From an uncultured Chromatiaceae bacterium (GTDB lineage: Bacteria; Pseudomonadota; Gammaproteobacteria; Enterobacterales; Alteromonadaceae): a stretch of DNA of 18,416 bases. Under the pieces are notes generated by a model. It searched no databases, was not told the origin of the DNA, and worked only from the letters and a program-made list of their open reading frames with translations. The first letter of the stretch is position 1. Every line of letters starts with the position of its first letter. The stretch lies in the NCBI GenBank assembly GCA_946481195.1, contig CAMLNG010000013.1, forward strand, positions 1-18,416, read 5' to 3'. Made by a program: the position numbers and the translations under genes. Positions 16,898-18,416 of the stretch are shown piece after piece.

Positions 16898-17242
16898 TTA
16901 GTTACCGACCGGGATATCTTTTGAAGCTTCTTTTTTCTCTTCAGACTTGGCTGGTGCGGTCTCTGCAGCAGCTGGCGCCGTGATGTTTTCAAATTCAGAT
17001 TTCTTCTGAATATGAGTAGTGTTGTAGTTACCTAAAATCAGGCTCAACACAAAAAATAATACTGCTAATACTGTGGTTGAGCGCGTCAGGAAATTGCCAC
17101 GACCAGCAGAACCGAAAATTGTTGCCGAAGCACCCGCGCCGAATGACGCACCCATATCTGCACCTTTGCCGTGCTGGATCAGCACCAGACCGATAATTGC
17201 CAGCGCGACGATTGCGTATAAGACGATGATAATTTCGTACAT
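16898..17242 (-). CDS. secG: SecG, preprotein translocase subunit
   Basis: SecG is the small auxiliary subunit of the SecYEG channel in the inner membrane. The 114-residue product has two transmembrane helices (about 3-23 and 55-72) separated by the conserved glycine-rich loop QHGKGADMGASFGAGASATI and FGSAGRGNFLTR. The tail is charged and rich in Ala, Glu and Lys. ATG 17242 is chosen because it gives the family N-terminus MYEIIIVLYA; AAGGA, about six bases upstream, lies in the last codons of tpiA. Only two bases separate the genes. A GTG 24 bases earlier is rejected. Confidence 0.95.
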   Translation of the reverse strand: MYEIIIVLYAIVALAIIGLVLIQHGKGADMGASFGAGASATIFGSAGRGNFLTRSTTVLAVLFFVLSLILGNYNTTHIQKKSEFENITAPAAAETAPAKSEEKKEASKDIPVGN

Positions 17243-17244
17243 CT

Positions 17245-17985
17245 TTATTCCTTTGCCATCCGGCAAATTGCAGCAAACTCTGCTGGTTTTAAACTTGCTC
17301 CGCCTACCAGTGCACCGTCGATGTCTGGCTGGCTAAACAGTGTCGGCCAGTTGTCGGCGTTGACACTGCCACCGTATAAAATTCTGACCTTAGCAGCCGC
17401 ATCTGGATTGATCCGTGCCAGGTGTTGCCTGATGAAAGCGTGCACTTGTTGTGCCTGCTCAGGCGTTGCTGTCAGACCGGTGCCAATGGCCCAAATTGGT
17501 TCATAAGCAATCACAGTATCAGCCAGCAAATCAGGGTGCGCAGCATACACTGCATCTAAATGCTGTGCAAGAACCCACATGGTTTTTTCTTGCTGCCTTT
17601 CGGATAAAGTCTCGCCAAAACAAATAATTGGCGTGATTCCAACCCGCAAAGCCTGCTGTGCTTTTTGCAAAACTGTTGCATCAGATTCAGCAAACAGACT
17701 ACGTCTTTCACTGTGTCCGAGAATCACGTACTCAGCACCAGCGGCGCGAATCATATCAGCACTTATTTCACCTGTGAAGGCACCCGCCTTCTCACTGCTG
17801 ACATTTTGAGCACCGAGCCGATAATGCGTCGATTTCGGGAAGTCAGACAGAAAGATTACAGGTGGACAGATCAGAATTTCATGGGTGCTGTGAATGTTCT
17901 GCAGCGTGGCAGCCATTGTCTTGACCAGCTCCAGATCGCCATTCATTTTCCAGTTTGCAGCTATTAACGGACGACGGACTGTCAT
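17245..17985 (-). CDS. tpiA: Triosephosphate isomerase
   Basis: TpiA interconverts dihydroxyacetone phosphate and glyceraldehyde 3-phosphate in glycolysis and gluconeogenesis. The 246-residue TIM barrel has the substrate-binding Asn11 and Lys13 (AANWKMN), the electrophile His91 (ILGHSERR), the catalytic base Glu162 with the flexible loop (AYEPIWAIGTG), and phosphate-binding GGSVN and GGASL. AGGGGAG lies seven bases before ATG 17985. The gene sits between glmM and secG, a common gammaproteobacterial order, with a terminator and a candidate promoter separating it from glmM. Confidence 0.98.
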   Translation of the reverse strand: MTVRRPLIAANWKMNGDLELVKTMAATLQNIHSTHEILICPPVIFLSDFPKSTHYRLGAQNVSSEKAGAFTGEISADMIRAAGAEYVILGHSERRSLFAESDATVLQKAQQALRVGITPIICFGETLSERQQEKTMWVLAQHLDAVYAAHPDLLADTVIAYEPIWAIGTGLTATPEQAQQVHAFIRQHLARINPDAAAKVRILYGGSVNADNWPTLFSQPDIDGALVGGASLKPAEFAAICRMAKE

Positions 17986-18012
17986 GCGGACTCCCCTGTT
18001 TCAGCCGGCGCG

Positions 18013-18041
18013 ATCTTAACGAACATCGCCTCTGCAGACAA
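18013..18041 (-). promoter_or_regulatory. Candidate tpiA-secG promoter
   Basis: TTGTCT (18041-18036) and TAAGAT (18018-18013) lie 17 bases apart on the minus strand, each matching four of six consensus positions. The site is just downstream of the glmM terminator, where a new promoter would be expected. Confidence 0.5.
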
Positions 18042-18042
18042 G

Positions 18043-18082
18043 CAAAAGCCGAAAAAAACCTGTGTTAAGATTTTTTCCGGCT
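18043..18082 (-). terminator. Intrinsic terminator after glmM
   Basis: AGCCG and CGGCT, extended through a G-T pair and an A6/T6 stretch, form a 12-base-pair stem around a 12-base loop, followed by four T residues on the minus strand. It is about 50 bases past the glmM stop. Confidence 0.7.
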
Positions 18083-18134
18083 CATCAAATCAGAGCATCA
18101 GTGCAGGCATCAATGCACTGAAGCAATGCAGAAC

Positions 18135-18416
18135 TTAGCTGGCCAGTTTTACCGCCGCGGCAATTCTCTCTGCATATTCCTGTACCTGGGTCTGTTCTCT
18201 TCCTTCAACCATTACACGAATCAGTGGCTCAGTGCCGGATTTTCGGATGAGTACCCGTCCTTGTCCATGCAATTCCGCTTCAACCTGAGCGATCACTTCT
18301 TTCACGTGCATGTTATCCAGCGGTGCCGAACCTTTTTCAAACTTCACATTGACCAACACTTGCGGCAATTTGGTCATGCCATGACTCAGTTCCGCCAGGC
18401 TCAGACTGGTATCCAT
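18135..18416 (-). CDS. glmM: Phosphoglucosamine mutase GlmM (3' part)
   Basis: GlmM converts glucosamine 6-phosphate to glucosamine 1-phosphate, the route to UDP-GlcNAc for peptidoglycan and LPS. Only the C-terminal 93 residues are in the window; the gene continues past 18416, and the ATG at the edge is almost certainly an internal codon. The domain-4 phosphate-binding loop [15 protein letters not shown] is complete, and [15 protein letters not shown] matches the E. coli C-terminal region. The 149-base gap to tpiA holds a terminator and a candidate promoter. Confidence 0.95.
   Translation of the reverse strand: MDTSLSLAELSHGMTKLPQVLVNVKFEKGSAPLDNMHVKEVIAQVEAELHGQGRVLIRKSGTEPLIRVMVEGREQTQVQEYAERIAAAVKLAS

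Overview
The window is an ordinary, densely packed piece of gammaproteobacterial chromosome. Nearly every gene has a recognisable Escherichia coli counterpart of similar length (RlpA, PBP5, YbeD, LipB, LipA, NlpI, PNPase, S15, TruB, RbfA, IF2, NusA, RimP, SecG, TpiA, GlmM). Both tRNA genes encode their own CCA. Protein sequence and gene order suggest the Alteromonadales/Chromatiales side of the class, perhaps Rheinheimera or Alishewanella, but the genus is a guess. No insertion sequence, phage gene, CRISPR array or foreign island was seen.

Left part, + strand (1-5395): a cell-wall and lipoate cluster in the conserved order rodA (3' part only)-rlpA-dacA-ybeD-lipB-lipA, followed by a small MapZ-like PilZ gene. 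RodA, RlpA and DacA build, trim and mature peptidoglycan. LipB and LipA make protein-bound lipoate. Strong intrinsic terminators follow dacA and lipA, so there are at least three transcription units. The first 18 bases do not read well in the rodA frame and suggest a one-base indel.

Middle (5376-6551, - strand): a predicted lipoprotein with an M64-like zinc metallopeptidase domain and Sel1-like helical repeats. It is the only gene here without a firm family name. Its 3' end overlaps the PilZ gene tail-to-tail by 20 bases. Its signal-peptide codons are also the intrinsic terminator of nlpI.

Right part, - strand (6535-18416), read right to left: glmM (3' part)-tpiA-secG-tRNA-Leu(GAG)-tRNA-fMet(CAT)-rimP-nusA-infB-rbfA-truB-rpsO-pnp-nlpI. 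This is the conserved translation and RNA-processing operon: ribosome maturation (RimP, RbfA), transcription elongation and termination (NusA), translation initiation (IF2, initiator tRNA), tRNA modification (TruB), S15, and RNA decay (PNPase), with NlpI attached to pnp. Several RNA hairpins lie at points where this operon is known to be regulated in E. coli: the fMet-rimP gap, the rpsO ribosome binding site, and the rpsO-pnp gap.

Two clusters that lie far apart in E. coli are therefore neighbours here and meet head-on at about 5.38 kb. The main leads are the metallopeptidase lipoprotein and its start inside a terminator, the possible rodA frameshift, and the regulatory hairpins. No clearly new multi-gene system is present.
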